From assembly GCA_910589265.1 (NCBI GenBank), contig CAJUTQ010000074.1:62001-126000 (forward strand): DNA of 64,000 bases. Direction: 5' to 3'. Below, piece after piece: positions 34,884-44,275 of the stretch. How positions within the stretch are numbered: position 1 is the first letter of the stretch; each line of letters starts with the position of its first letter. Made by a program: the position numbers and the translations under genes. Origin of the DNA: an uncultured Lachnospiraceae bacterium (GTDB taxonomy: Bacteria > Bacillota > Clostridia > Lachnospirales > Lachnospiraceae). Below the pieces are notes generated by a model. The model ran no database searches, had not been told where the DNA came from, and worked only from the letters and a program-made list of their open reading frames with translations.

Positions 34884-36754
34884 TCCAGAATTCCCTCCTT
34901 AGAATATATCCTGTAAACCCCAAAATCCTGTTCTTTTTTATAAACACTGTCTTTCCTTAGCCGCAGATCTCTATTTGCAACAACAATATAATCCACATTG
35001 AGCATTTTTAGAGCTTCTTCCTCACTAGATTTTGTGACATTATAGTTATTATAAATAGCATTATATAATTGTTCATAACTAACATCTGTACCCTTTATCA
35101 AGCTTTCATTATCAGGCATTCCCCTAGCTATAGGAACAGATATTCTTGATGTATACTGTCTTACCTTTGGAGATAAGTCTTCTTCAAAAAGTACACTAGG
35201 AGTATTTCTTTTTTCTAACATGTAATCTGATAAATATATAATCTCATTTGGTAATTTATATAGATTTCTATATGAATCAAAAAATAACTCTCTTTGGAAT
35301 ATATTTACTCCCAAAAAATACACTAATAAAACAGAACAGAAAATAAAAATTTGTTTTTTCACTTTCATAAATATAGGCAATATATTGCTGAATGCAACTG
35401 CAATTGTAATATACATAGGAAGAATCCACCACAGCCTCCAATAAACGTCCACTCCTGTTATCTTTTGAGAAATAAAATCAGAAAAAAGAGGATTTAAAAA
35501 TGAAAGAAAGAGACATACTCCAGGAAAAATCAATAGAAATACTTGTCTTTTCTGTTTCAGAAATAAAATGGTAATTACTGATATAATATATAGCAACATA
35601 TAACCCTTATCCCAAGTGCCAATTGTCACCAGATACCATACTTTCCAACTGACTGGCTCCTTATTCCAATAGTCTAGCCCTGACGAAGTAGAAATAACAT
35701 ATAAAAATGCTCCTCCCCCTATAAAAAGTGCAGGTACTGCAAAAATGGATATTATTTTTATCACTTTCCTAATCTTTTTATCTTTATTTATAATAAGCCA
35801 TACCAAATAAGGAAACTCTAATACTATATAGCAGATAGGAACTAAATAAATACCTACTATGGAAAATGCACCGCCACTAATCATGATCATAAGCTTTCTT
35901 ACCCATGCAACTTTTTCATCCTGGTGCTCATAATCCTCTATCTGTTGGTAAAGCATCATTGGAAATACTAAATTTGCTAAGAGAGCTTTTCCCTGCCATA
36001 TTCTTAAAAACAAAAAACATCCAGGAGAACGCACCAAATAACCAGAAAATATATTTAAAACTACATAAAAAAATAAAAGCGCCGCCACCCTTTCCTTATC
36101 CTTAAATAGACTCTTTCCTATGTTATAGATTACTGCAAAGCAAAACGGAATTAGAATTAGCGGAAGAATCGTATGATAGATAACCACTGGAGCAATCTGA
36201 AACATCCTAGATAAATAAGCAATAAATAGTTCCCAGCTAACGATAGGAGGCTGAAATCCCTGATTCCCCCCTTCCTCCTCTGTTCCATTGTAAACATAGT
36301 CATTAGCAAATTCAATACGATTTTCTTCTACTGCAATATTCGATATAGAAATATAGTATCCATCATCATCATCTTCATGATACAAAAAAGCGCAAAGGCA
36401 GGTAACAATAAGAATCATAGTAAACACAGGCAGAAAAAAGAAATAGTTATTTATTATACCTTTAATGTCACCTAATCTTCTCTCTCTTTTTTTTTGTTTT
36501 TTTATATAAAAAAAACAAAAAAATCCTATTACTAAAATAAAAAAACTAAATGTATAAGCTAAATAGTCAAACTTCGTTTTTATTATCATAAATGGTAAAG
36601 CTACTATTTCAAATAACGCTATCATCCACAAAAACCCTGTCACTAAACATAAACTAAAATTTTTGTTTCTCTTACTTGTAATACATACGCTACTACCTAC
36701 AAGATAACTAAAATATACTAGACAAACAAGTAGTATTAATCCCCTTGCAACCAT
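34880..36754 (-). CDS. DUF6077-like polytopic membrane protein (putative GT-C glycosyltransferase)
   Basis: A 624-residue protein with about twelve hydrophobic segments. After the first three is a hydrophilic loop with HEDDDDGYYIS (about 126-136), an acidic loop of the kind that carries the catalytic Asp in GT-C enzymes, and a soluble C-terminal ~110 residues ending VDYIVVANRDLRLRKDS. Its overall design matches the proteins at 53134-55021 and 61936-63426. With the Und-P-sugar synthase and DUF2304 beside it, it most likely transfers a sugar to the polymer outside the membrane; specificity unknown. Confidence 0.75.
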   Translation of the reverse strand: MVARGLILLVCLVYFSYLVGSSVCITSKRNKNFSLCLVTGFLWMIALFEIVALPFMIIKTKFDYLAYTFSFFILVIGFFCFFYIKKQKKRERRLGDIKGIINNYFFFLPVFTMILIVTCLCAFLYHEDDDDGYYISISNIAVEENRIEFANDYVYNGTEEEGGNQGFQPPIVSWELFIAYLSRMFQIAPVVIYHTILPLILIPFCFAVIYNIGKSLFKDKERVAALLFFYVVLNIFSGYLVRSPGCFLFLRIWQGKALLANLVFPMMLYQQIEDYEHQDEKVAWVRKLMIMISGGAFSIVGIYLVPICYIVLEFPYLVWLIINKDKKIRKVIKIISIFAVPALFIGGGAFLYVISTSSGLDYWNKEPVSWKVWYLVTIGTWDKGYMLLYIISVITILFLKQKRQVFLLIFPGVCLFLSFLNPLFSDFISQKITGVDVYWRLWWILPMYITIAVAFSNILPIFMKVKKQIFIFCSVLLVYFLGVNIFQRELFFDSYRNLYKLPNEIIYLSDYMLEKRNTPSVLFEEDLSPKVRQYTSRISVPIARGMPDNESLIKGTDVSYEQLYNAIYNNYNVTKSSEEEALKMLNVDYIVVANRDLRLRKDSVYKKEQDFGVYRIYSKEGILE

Positions 36755-36755
36755 T

Positions 36756-37673
36756 TTATTGTTCTCTTTCCTTTATCGTATTATAGTACTGTTCAATGCC
36801 CTCATGAATTTCAACCATTTTTCTATTATACAATTTCATAATTTTTTGATTATTTAAAACTATTTTTTCTAAGTCAACACTCCTTTTACTTTTATACTTT
36901 ATTTTCATCTGAGGATACCATTCTTTTATTATTTCAATGATATCCTTTATACAAATTCCTTTACCAGAACTTAAGTTAAAGATTCTTTCCTTCCCATTAT
37001 ATGTCGCTAGTAATGCAAGCATTTGACAAGTGTCTTCTATATAGATATAATCTCTGACAATGCTGCCATCCCCCCATACCTCTACTGTCTCTCCATTCAT
37101 CGCCTTTTTAATAACTGCGTCTATAAATCCTACGCCTTTTGTATAATCTTGTCCTGGTCCATAAGGGTTTGATATTCTTGCAATCCGAATATCTGCATTT
37201 GCCTGTATAGCAAAAGTCATCATTGTATTCTCCATACACAATTTAATATTTCCATAATGATTAATGGGTCTTGGAAGAGCTTCCTCTACAATAGGTTGTT
37301 CACTTTGTGTTCCATATATAGTCCCTCCAGAGGACAAAAAAATTAGCTTTATACTCAATTCACTTATTAATTTACATAATTTCACTGTTTGTATGAAATC
37401 TTTCTCGTATCCTCTCATATAAAACTCATTAGAATTTCCTGGATTTATTGTAGAAACTCCATGATATACAATATCTTTATCCTTTATAGTTTCTTTTAAA
37501 AAGGATTCATCAAAAAAGTCCCCCTGAATATAATTGATTCCTTTCTGAGCAATGTCAGGTAAAGTACAGTCAAAAGAATACACGTCATACCCTTTTTTCA
37601 AAAGACAAATGCTTAGATTTTTTCCAATAAATCCATTTCCTCCAAGAATTATTACCTTATTACCCCTTTTCAT
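36756..37673 (-). CDS. NAD-dependent sugar epimerase (extended SDR), copy 3
   Basis: About 305 residues from the ATG at 37673, which begins inside the last codons of the upstream glycosyltransferase gene (14-base overlap). The frame is open to 37745, but that part has no binding site. NAD motif GGNGFIGKN, Ser-rich SSGGTIYG, YGNIK (YxxxK) and RDYIYIEDT are all present, as in GalE-type epimerases. It could produce a galacto- or other epimer for the block B glycan; the substrate cannot be assigned from the sequence. Confidence 0.85.
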   Translation of the reverse strand: MKRGNKVIILGGNGFIGKNLSICLLKKGYDVYSFDCTLPDIAQKGINYIQGDFFDESFLKETIKDKDIVYHGVSTINPGNSNEFYMRGYEKDFIQTVKLCKLISELSIKLIFLSSGGTIYGTQSEQPIVEEALPRPINHYGNIKLCMENTMMTFAIQANADIRIARISNPYGPGQDYTKGVGFIDAVIKKAMNGETVEVWGDGSIVRDYIYIEDTCQMLALLATYNGKERIFNLSSGKGICIKDIIEIIKEWYPQMKIKYKSKRSVDLEKIVLNNQKIMKLYNRKMVEIHEGIEQYYNTIKEREQ

Positions 37674-38877
37674 CCTCTTGTATACCTCTCTTGATAATAT
37701 CATAAACCTTCCTAGCTTCTGCATCCCAAGAAGTACTTTGAACAAATTCTAAGCCTTTCCTTCTAATCTCTTCTAATCTCTCTTTATTTCTCATATAATG
37801 CTCTAAGTCAACAGCAATTTCCTTTGGATCACAAGATAAAACAATTGAATTATCTTCATTAATTAGCCAATCATTATGAGCTCCCCTGGTACAAGCTACT
37901 ACTGAATTAGAAGCCATAATTTCTAAAGGAAGAAGGGACAAATTCGTTGTTGAAATAACTAGGCATATATCACATTGAGCATACATTTCTGAAAGTTCTT
38001 CTAAATGAATATTACCTACATTTAAGTGTTTGAATGGAATATCATAATTACTTACATCCCATCCTGCAAAAATTACTTCCATCTCTTTTATCCTTTTATT
38101 TAACTCATATAAAGCTAATAAGCCTAATTCAAAGGAACGTCGTGGAGTAACTGGCCTTGCATAAAAAAACAGCCTGTTAACATGATCCTTTTTCACTTTT
38201 GGTTGGTACAATTTATGATCATAGGAAAATAAAAAACTCTCTGTTCTCATCCCATATTCCTCATTTAGTTTTTTCTTTAACCAATTTCCTGCAGTTATGC
38301 CCCGCAGTCCAAATCTATATGTATTTTCTGCAAGGAGGTATTCTGACCCCATAGGATAAAAATAGGGTTCATAGTCCTGTATAAAGTAAAACTTAGAAAT
38401 GGTATTATCAAATTTTCTAACAAAATATGCTGTTTGCCATCCTGTAGCAATAGTACCATGGGCAAATTCCATACCCTCTGTTGAGCAAAATACTTCTATT
38501 TTGTTATTTCCAATGTTATAATAATCTTTTAAAAATTCTCTTAGCTGCTCATCAGTTTGAAATCTTGTACTCTGAAATAAATAAATTCGATTATGCATTC
38601 CGAAATTTTCCATAAATGTTATAAAGCGAAAAATATTCATGTGGCCTCCTGAGCCTATATCCAATTCAGGAACAATCCAGTTTAAAATAATACCTTTCTT
38701 CGCTTGCTCCCATTCCTGTCTTTTAAAAGGAATTTTTTCAATATCTAATGTATAACCATAGAACCCAATAACATCTATTTTTGAGCAGTTTTCCTCTATC
38801 CTTTCCAATACACCAGACATTCCTCTTTCCTTGAAAACTCCGTATATCTTTTTCACAATATTTCTAATTTTACCCAT
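37660..38877 (-). CDS. WsaF-like glycosyltransferase (GT4-type, rhamnosyltransferase family)
   Basis: A 405-residue GT-B protein. The segments NWIVPELDIGSGGHMNIFR, FIQDYEPYFYPMGSEY, YARPVTPRRSFELG and SLLPLEIMASNSVV match the WsaF family (a beta-1,2-rhamnosyltransferase of S-layer glycan assembly). The C-terminal E residues in LPLEIMA are the nucleotide-sugar contact. A related protein lies at 44276-45508. Rhamnose is the likely donor by family, unproven here. Confidence 0.87.
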   Translation of the reverse strand: MGKIRNIVKKIYGVFKERGMSGVLERIEENCSKIDVIGFYGYTLDIEKIPFKRQEWEQAKKGIILNWIVPELDIGSGGHMNIFRFITFMENFGMHNRIYLFQSTRFQTDEQLREFLKDYYNIGNNKIEVFCSTEGMEFAHGTIATGWQTAYFVRKFDNTISKFYFIQDYEPYFYPMGSEYLLAENTYRFGLRGITAGNWLKKKLNEEYGMRTESFLFSYDHKLYQPKVKKDHVNRLFFYARPVTPRRSFELGLLALYELNKRIKEMEVIFAGWDVSNYDIPFKHLNVGNIHLEELSEMYAQCDICLVISTTNLSLLPLEIMASNSVVACTRGAHNDWLINEDNSIVLSCDPKEIAVDLEHYMRNKERLEEIRRKGLEFVQSTSWDAEARKVYDIIKRGIQEDEKG

Positions 38878-38880
38878 TAT

Positions 38881-39852
38881 TTACGCCCTCTTCTGCTTAT
38901 ATTGTTGTGAAATATGTCGATCTAAAAATTTCTTGTACCAATTAGGATAAAAAGCATAATGCCCTCCTAAATATCCAGCAACATATCGCGATAAATTTCT
39001 CCATATTATATAATTCAACTCTTTTAATTTCCTTTTTTTTCCTATTTTCATATTTTTTACATATTTGCTATCTATATATATATGACGAAATGCTGCTGGC
39101 AAAACAAAATACCACTTTTTAATATTTATATATTGATGTATTACATAAAGAGCCTTATGTTCATCAAAATATCTACCAAAATAAGAGGATATTTTATAAT
39201 TATGGGAATGGAATACTGGGGCAAAAGGACAATATACCTTTTTATACCCTAGTTCTATAATTTTTCTTGCCCAAATTTGGTCTTCAGAAAAGTTTACGTC
39301 CTCATATGGATACTTCTCCCACACGCTTCGCCTTAGGCAAGAATTATTATCGCTGAAAAATCCCAAAAGGTGCCGATACCCTTCGTCTATCTTATATCTC
39401 TCATTATCCTCTAAAAAAAATATTGTATTATCCTCTCCAAAGCCTCTAAAATGCATAGTAATATCCCGTTTATCTATAATATTACAGTCTGGATAAGGAT
39501 AATGAATACCAAATCCCCCTGCAATATCATCATCTAATTTCATCGCATTAACTAAATTCTCCATCCAACATTCGCTTGCTGGCACTGCATCCTGGGTAAT
39601 AAAAATAATAAATTCTCCGCTTCCTTTCGAAGCACCAAAATTTCTTGTTTTCCCATGTCCAAAATCTTCTGGTTCTATTTGATACAATTTAATATCAAAA
39701 TTTTTTATTATTTGAATAGTTTCATCTTTTGAGCCTGAATCTACACAGATAACTTCATACAAATATTTCGTCTTTTGTTTAAATATATTTCTTAATACCT
39801 CATTTAATAAGCTTCCGCCATTTTTTGTTGGTATTACTATGCTGACATCCAT
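38881..39852 (-). CDS. Glycosyltransferase family 2 (RfbN/WsaC-like rhamnosyltransferase)
   Basis: A 323-residue GT2 with VSIVIPTKNGG, CVDSGSKDETIQI and FITQDAVPASECWM (the DxD-like position). The EPEDFGHGKTRNFGA block is diagnostic of RfbN-type rhamnosyltransferases. It probably extends a rhamnose-containing chain in block B. The C-terminal part is basic and lacks a membrane span. Three bases separate it from the WsaF-like gene. Confidence 0.86.
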   Translation of the reverse strand: MDVSIVIPTKNGGSLLNEVLRNIFKQKTKYLYEVICVDSGSKDETIQIIKNFDIKLYQIEPEDFGHGKTRNFGASKGSGEFIIFITQDAVPASECWMENLVNAMKLDDDIAGGFGIHYPYPDCNIIDKRDITMHFRGFGEDNTIFFLEDNERYKIDEGYRHLLGFFSDNNSCLRRSVWEKYPYEDVNFSEDQIWARKIIELGYKKVYCPFAPVFHSHNYKISSYFGRYFDEHKALYVIHQYINIKKWYFVLPAAFRHIYIDSKYVKNMKIGKKRKLKELNYIIWRNLSRYVAGYLGGHYAFYPNWYKKFLDRHISQQYKQKRA

Positions 39853-39876
39853 CTTATACTCGTCACCCTTTCGAAT

Positions 39877-41190
39877 TTAGCTCTTATTGCCCTTTTTTAA
39901 CTTTTTCAAAATGTACATTTTCAAAATGCTAGTGTTTTCCATATCTTGAATTCTTTTATCCAAGTCAACAATCTCTTGCTCCAGTTTTCTTTTTTCTTCT
40001 ATAAGCTCTTGTATTTCTCGTTTCTCTTTCTGTTCATTATATATATATTGTACAATCTGTTTTACCATAGTGTCATTATCCCTTATTACACAATAATCAA
40101 TGGATATTTTTTCAAATTTATTATTTGTTATCATTAACCATGGATATTCCTCTGTAAAATAATAATCATCTAGAATATTCAATTCAGCATTATGGGATAA
40201 TACATAGATCTCATGGCAGTCCATTCCATCCCAAGCCTCTATTGCTTTTATTTTGACAATGCTATAAGGATTGGATAAAGAAATTACAATTTGATTATAT
40301 TGTACATAATCTTTTAAATCAATGAAAACCTTATTTTCTCTATTCATTGTCTTAAAATTCTTTACTATTTTTTCCACATTTGAATTTTTTACTTTACATT
40401 GAAATGGATGATATACTTTATTTATATCTATATTATTTATATTTGCAGAAATTACAGGAAACTTTTTATATAATTCTGTAAGTTGTTCTTGACCATCCTT
40501 TGTATATCTCTGAAAACTCTCTTCCATCTTTTTGTATTCTTCTTGTTCTAATTCAGTAATTCCAAATTTGCTAAAAATATAGTTTACTTTCTCCTCTTTT
40601 AAAAGACTAATGCTTAGGCTGGACTTAACAGCACGATAAAATATAAAATGAACAGGAACTGGGAAATAAAAGATCCACTCATAATCAATTACATTCCAAA
40701 TGGAGCCTACTATAATAATATTACTAAAAATCAAGTCAATATTAGCAATATTACAACATTCTAATTGTTCTGGCAAATTTCTTTCTCCAAAAATTTTAAT
40801 GTATTCCTTTGTTTGTTGGAATCCTTTCCCCTTCGATAATCCCTTCAAAAGTTTATAGTATTCTTCTAAAAATTGGTAAACCTCCTTTAGTTTATTTAAT
40901 CTTATTTTCTTTCCAATCCACTCTTCTGCACTTAATCCCTCTAAATAAGGAAAAGAAACGCTTCCATCATCTAACAAATTGCAATCACATATCCTTATTT
41001 TTTTTTCCTTTTTAAAAATACATTTTAATTCATTACAATGCTTATGCATAGCGCTAACATGAGCAGTTGCATCTTTTCCAAAAGATTTCTTTATAACCTT
41101 TTTATATCCTCTGTCCTCAACAATGGTAGTCAATAGCTGGAACTCTTTTTTACGCTCCTTTGAAAATTTTGCATATATAACTTTATCCAT
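39877..41190 (-). CDS. Kinase-like protein with C-terminal coiled coil (WbdD kinase-like)
   Basis: About 437 residues from ATG 41190 (a TTG at 41211 is less likely). The central region has a kinase-like catalytic loop NIDLIFSNII and the metal-binding VIDYEWIF, so catalytic Asp, Asn and Asp are conserved (about 152, 157 and 169 from this start). The last ~50 residues form a coiled coil (EEKRKLEQEIVDLDKRIQDM) and a basic, Leu-rich end. In WbdD a methyltransferase, a kinase and a coiled coil are fused and cap O9a chains; here the upstream gene is the methyltransferase. Phosphorylation of the polymer end is inferred. Confidence 0.65.
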   Translation of the reverse strand: MDKVIYAKFSKERKKEFQLLTTIVEDRGYKKVIKKSFGKDATAHVSAMHKHCNELKCIFKKEKKIRICDCNLLDDGSVSFPYLEGLSAEEWIGKKIRLNKLKEVYQFLEEYYKLLKGLSKGKGFQQTKEYIKIFGERNLPEQLECCNIANIDLIFSNIIIVGSIWNVIDYEWIFYFPVPVHFIFYRAVKSSLSISLLKEEKVNYIFSKFGITELEQEEYKKMEESFQRYTKDGQEQLTELYKKFPVISANINNIDINKVYHPFQCKVKNSNVEKIVKNFKTMNRENKVFIDLKDYVQYNQIVISLSNPYSIVKIKAIEAWDGMDCHEIYVLSHNAELNILDDYYFTEEYPWLMITNNKFEKISIDYCVIRDNDTMVKQIVQYIYNEQKEKREIQELIEEKRKLEQEIVDLDKRIQDMENTSILKMYILKKLKKGNKS

Positions 41191-41194
41191 TCTT

Positions 41195-42118
41195 TTACTC
41201 TTTTCTTTCAATTATTATAAAAAACGAATTTGAAAATTCCCTAAACATTCCAGAAGATATAATACTTTGAAATGCTTTTGTTTCATCAAATAAAACCCAT
41301 CGATCCATATCAAAGTTTCTCATATTATCTATTAGCTCTCCCGATTTAGGTAAATATTTATCAGAGTAAATTGTATGAGGCAACTTATAGTCTGGATATG
41401 GATAATAAAATTCATAATGTAAAAACCCATTCTCTTCCAACAATTGAATCATTTCATTTCTATTAAAGGTCCTAACCTTCGTGTCATAAGAATAACCCTC
41501 TATTCCTGTAAACACTTCTCCTAAATGATCTTCCCTACACCCTGCAAAGTACTTTAATCCAAAACGGTTTTCTATTGCTAATAAAATTTTTCCACCTTCC
41601 TTGAGCATATCATTTATCCTATTTAAAAATTCTGAATAAGGATTACTTGATGAAATATACATTGCAGCATACTCAAATACTCCTATCAAGGTAACATAAT
41701 CAAATTTTTCCTCAATAGATGGCGCTATTTTTTCAAAATTCCCTACTATAATCTCTATATTATCATAATTTTTATTTCTATGTGCATTAATAAGACTTCT
41801 TTTTTTTGACAATTCTATTGCACATACTTTCTTTAGTTGTTTTGCAAAGCAGCCAGTAATTGCTCCACATCCCGCTCCTACTTCCAAAAGAGTGCCTTTT
41901 TTCTTAAAAGGAAACCAATTCACAATATTCTCTCTAATTGGCGACAGGTGATATAAAATCGGCCATGAAACCTCCTGGTATATTATCTTTTGAAGTTGAA
42001 CAGTTGTATATTTTTTAACCATTTCTAGTAATGTGTCCTCTACAGCTCCATCTGAATAATAATCTTTTCCTTCATAAAATGCTAGATTTAATTTTAGATT
42101 TCCTACTTCTTCTATCAT
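41195..42118 (-). CDS. SAM-dependent methyltransferase, WbdD-methyltransferase-like
   Basis: About 307 residues from the ATG at 42118, seven bases after AAAGG; an earlier in-frame ATG at 42160 lies inside the ATPase gene. Motif I LLEVGAGCGAITG, CAIELS, and DYVTLIGVFEYA with LKEGGKILLAIENRFGLKYF follow in class I order. ENRFGLKYFAGCREDHLGE is the segment typical of methyltransferases attached to O-antigen clusters. It lies between the Wzt gene and the kinase-like protein, which it overlaps by a few bases. Methylation of the chain end, used as an export signal by Wzt, would fit. Confidence 0.82.
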   Translation of the reverse strand: MIEEVGNLKLNLAFYEGKDYYSDGAVEDTLLEMVKKYTTVQLQKIIYQEVSWPILYHLSPIRENIVNWFPFKKKGTLLEVGAGCGAITGCFAKQLKKVCAIELSKKRSLINAHRNKNYDNIEIIVGNFEKIAPSIEEKFDYVTLIGVFEYAAMYISSSNPYSEFLNRINDMLKEGGKILLAIENRFGLKYFAGCREDHLGEVFTGIEGYSYDTKVRTFNRNEMIQLLEENGFLHYEFYYPYPDYKLPHTIYSDKYLPKSGELIDNMRNFDMDRWVLFDETKAFQSIISSGMFREFSNSFFIIIERKE

Positions 42119-42128
42119 CTTTGTACCT

Positions 42129-43409
42129 TTACCTATACACAACTTTTGATTCCATATCAAAAAAGCCTATTGTATTAGAATCTGATATTACATGGATATT
42201 ACAAACATCATATAATCTATGGTACACTACAAATTCATCCCCTTCATATCCTGTACATGCAATAGACAATAAATACTGTCCTCCTTGTAGGCTCATTTTC
42301 TGGCAAAATGCGACGATGGCTATATCTCCTTCTTTTCCTTCCTCTAAATTTCTCTGCTCAAGCATAGTATTCGTTCCTGTTATTTCTGTCCCCTTTAAGT
42401 CTTTAATAGTAAACGCAAATATAGGATTTTTTAAATACACTTTAAATAATACTTTAAATTCAACAGAAAACTCTTTTCCTTTAAAAACAGACGTTGTTGC
42501 CCTATGTGCTGAATCAAATATTCCAAAATCTAATATTTCAGCTTTACCATTTCCATATTCCACAACATGAGGATTTAAAGTAAGCTGATCCTTCCATAAT
42601 CTATTCTCACTAAATTCTACTAAATTTTCCTTTGGCTCTTCCTGAGTCTTTTTCTCTTCCTCATCTTTATATTGATTTACAAGTATTTTTCGATATATAT
42701 TTACTACATCTGGAGTATCCCCCATTTGTATTTGCTGACCTTTATTTATCAGTATACACTTGTCACAATACTTTAATACACTGCCCAAATCATGAGAAAC
42801 AAATAAAATTGTTTTTCCTTGATCCTGAAATTCATTAAATTTTTTATAACATTTTGCCTGAAAGAAAATGTCCCCTACGCTTAAGGCTTCATCTACAATT
42901 AAAATATCTGGATCCACGTTTATAGCAACTGCAAAAGCCAATCTTGCAAACATTCCACTAGAATAAGTCTTTACAGGCTGATAAATGAACTCTCCTATTT
43001 CTGCAAAATCAATAATATCCTGTACCTTTTCATCCATTTCTCTTTTAGAGTATCCCATCATTGTTCCATTAAGATATATATTCTTTAATCCAGTATACTC
43101 CATATTAAATCCTGTCCCCAATTCAAGGAGAGCACTGATTTTCCCCTTTACTTCCACAGTTCCACAAAGGGGCTTTAACACCCCTGTTATTATTTTTAAT
43201 AATGTAGATTTACCTGATCCGTTGGTTCCTATAATACCTACACATTCCCCTTTACGAATTTCAAAGTGAATATCTTTTAAGGCAAAGCAATCTGTATGAT
43301 AGACTTTCTTCCTGCCCAAACTCCATGCCTCTTTTATACGATCTGTCTGCTTTTCATACAGCTTATACGACTTACTTACCCCATTGACCTTGATTACAAC
43401 ATCAGACAT
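42129..43409 (-). CDS. wzt: ABC exporter ATP-binding protein with C-terminal domain (exporter B)
   Basis: A 426-residue Wzt-type ATPase with Walker A GTNGSGKST, signature TYSSGMFARLAFA, Walker B ILIVDEALSVGD and H-loop FVSHDL. After residue ~250 a ~170-residue beta-rich domain follows, with SENRLWKD, FSVEFKVLF and LYDVCNIHV, as in the chain-terminus-binding domain of Wzt O9a. It starts after AATGGAGG and is 55 bases from the permease gene. The neighbouring methyltransferase/kinase pair would create the terminal modification that it reads. Confidence 0.92.
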   Translation of the reverse strand: MSDVVIKVNGVSKSYKLYEKQTDRIKEAWSLGRKKVYHTDCFALKDIHFEIRKGECVGIIGTNGSGKSTLLKIITGVLKPLCGTVEVKGKISALLELGTGFNMEYTGLKNIYLNGTMMGYSKREMDEKVQDIIDFAEIGEFIYQPVKTYSSGMFARLAFAVAINVDPDILIVDEALSVGDIFFQAKCYKKFNEFQDQGKTILFVSHDLGSVLKYCDKCILINKGQQIQMGDTPDVVNIYRKILVNQYKDEEEKKTQEEPKENLVEFSENRLWKDQLTLNPHVVEYGNGKAEILDFGIFDSAHRATTSVFKGKEFSVEFKVLFKVYLKNPIFAFTIKDLKGTEITGTNTMLEQRNLEEGKEGDIAIVAFCQKMSLQGGQYLLSIACTGYEGDEFVVYHRLYDVCNIHVISDSNTIGFFDMESKVVYR

Positions 43410-43464
43410 AGATATCCTCCATTCTTGAACAACCTTTTACTTTTAAATTGAACAGCAGCATACT

Positions 43465-44259
43465 TTATAGTACATCTGCAAAATGGTCTTTTAATGTTTT
43501 AAATGATTTTTCTCCAATAAAAAAAAGAAGAAAAACAGTAATCCAAAAAGAAAAGGTCATCGTTGGCCTTTGCCAAAACCATATTTTATCGATAAAACAG
43601 TCCCTATATCCCTGAACTATATAAAACATGGGATTCAGTTTAAATACAGCTAAAACTGGGCCTAAATCCATTGTTGTATAATTCCACATAATAGGAGTTA
43701 GCCACATCCCAATCTGTGTCAATATATTTACTATCTGACTAAAATCTTTAAAAAAAGGGGTGACAGAAGATGTGAAATATGCCAAAGAAATAACAAGACA
43801 CATAAGACATACTATATAATATATAAGTTGTATCATATGAATTCCTGGAAAATGACCCATACATACAAAAACAAGCCATGCAAAGCCTACAAAGAAAAGG
43901 TGAATAAATAAAGAAGATAGTACTTTCACTAAGGGTAGAACACTAATATGAAACACTACTTTTTTGACTAGATAACTATACTCAATGAAACAGCTTGTTG
44001 CGTTCACAACCCCTTCTGCAAAAAAGAACCAAGGCACAATACCTGCTATCAACCATAAAACATAAGGATAACCGCCCGATACAGGCGCCGCCTTAAATCC
44101 AATCTGGAAAACAAACATATAAATCATAACTGTAACTGTTGGTTGAATAAACGCCCATACTATCCCAAAATAAGAGCCTGCATATTTATTTATGAAATCA
44201 TTTACCGCAAGATTTAAAACCAATCTTTTATTTGATAAGACTTCTTTCATCGTGCCCAT
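43465..44259 (-). CDS. wzm: ABC-2 type polysaccharide exporter permease (exporter B)
   Basis: A 264-residue permease with six membrane spans. It has AGSYFGIVWAFIQPTVTVMIYMFVFQ near the N-terminus, the Wzm/TagG pattern, and DFSQIVNILTQIGMWLTPIMW in the middle. It belongs with the Wzt gene immediately downstream and forms the second, separate exporter of the window. ATG follows AAAGGAG. Exports the block B polymer by inference. Confidence 0.92.
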   Translation of the reverse strand: MGTMKEVLSNKRLVLNLAVNDFINKYAGSYFGIVWAFIQPTVTVMIYMFVFQIGFKAAPVSGGYPYVLWLIAGIVPWFFFAEGVVNATSCFIEYSYLVKKVVFHISVLPLVKVLSSLFIHLFFVGFAWLVFVCMGHFPGIHMIQLIYYIVCLMCLVISLAYFTSSVTPFFKDFSQIVNILTQIGMWLTPIMWNYTTMDLGPVLAVFKLNPMFYIVQGYRDCFIDKIWFWQRPTMTFSFWITVFLLFFIGEKSFKTLKDHFADVL

Positions 44260-44275
44260 TGTCTCTCCTTTGTTA

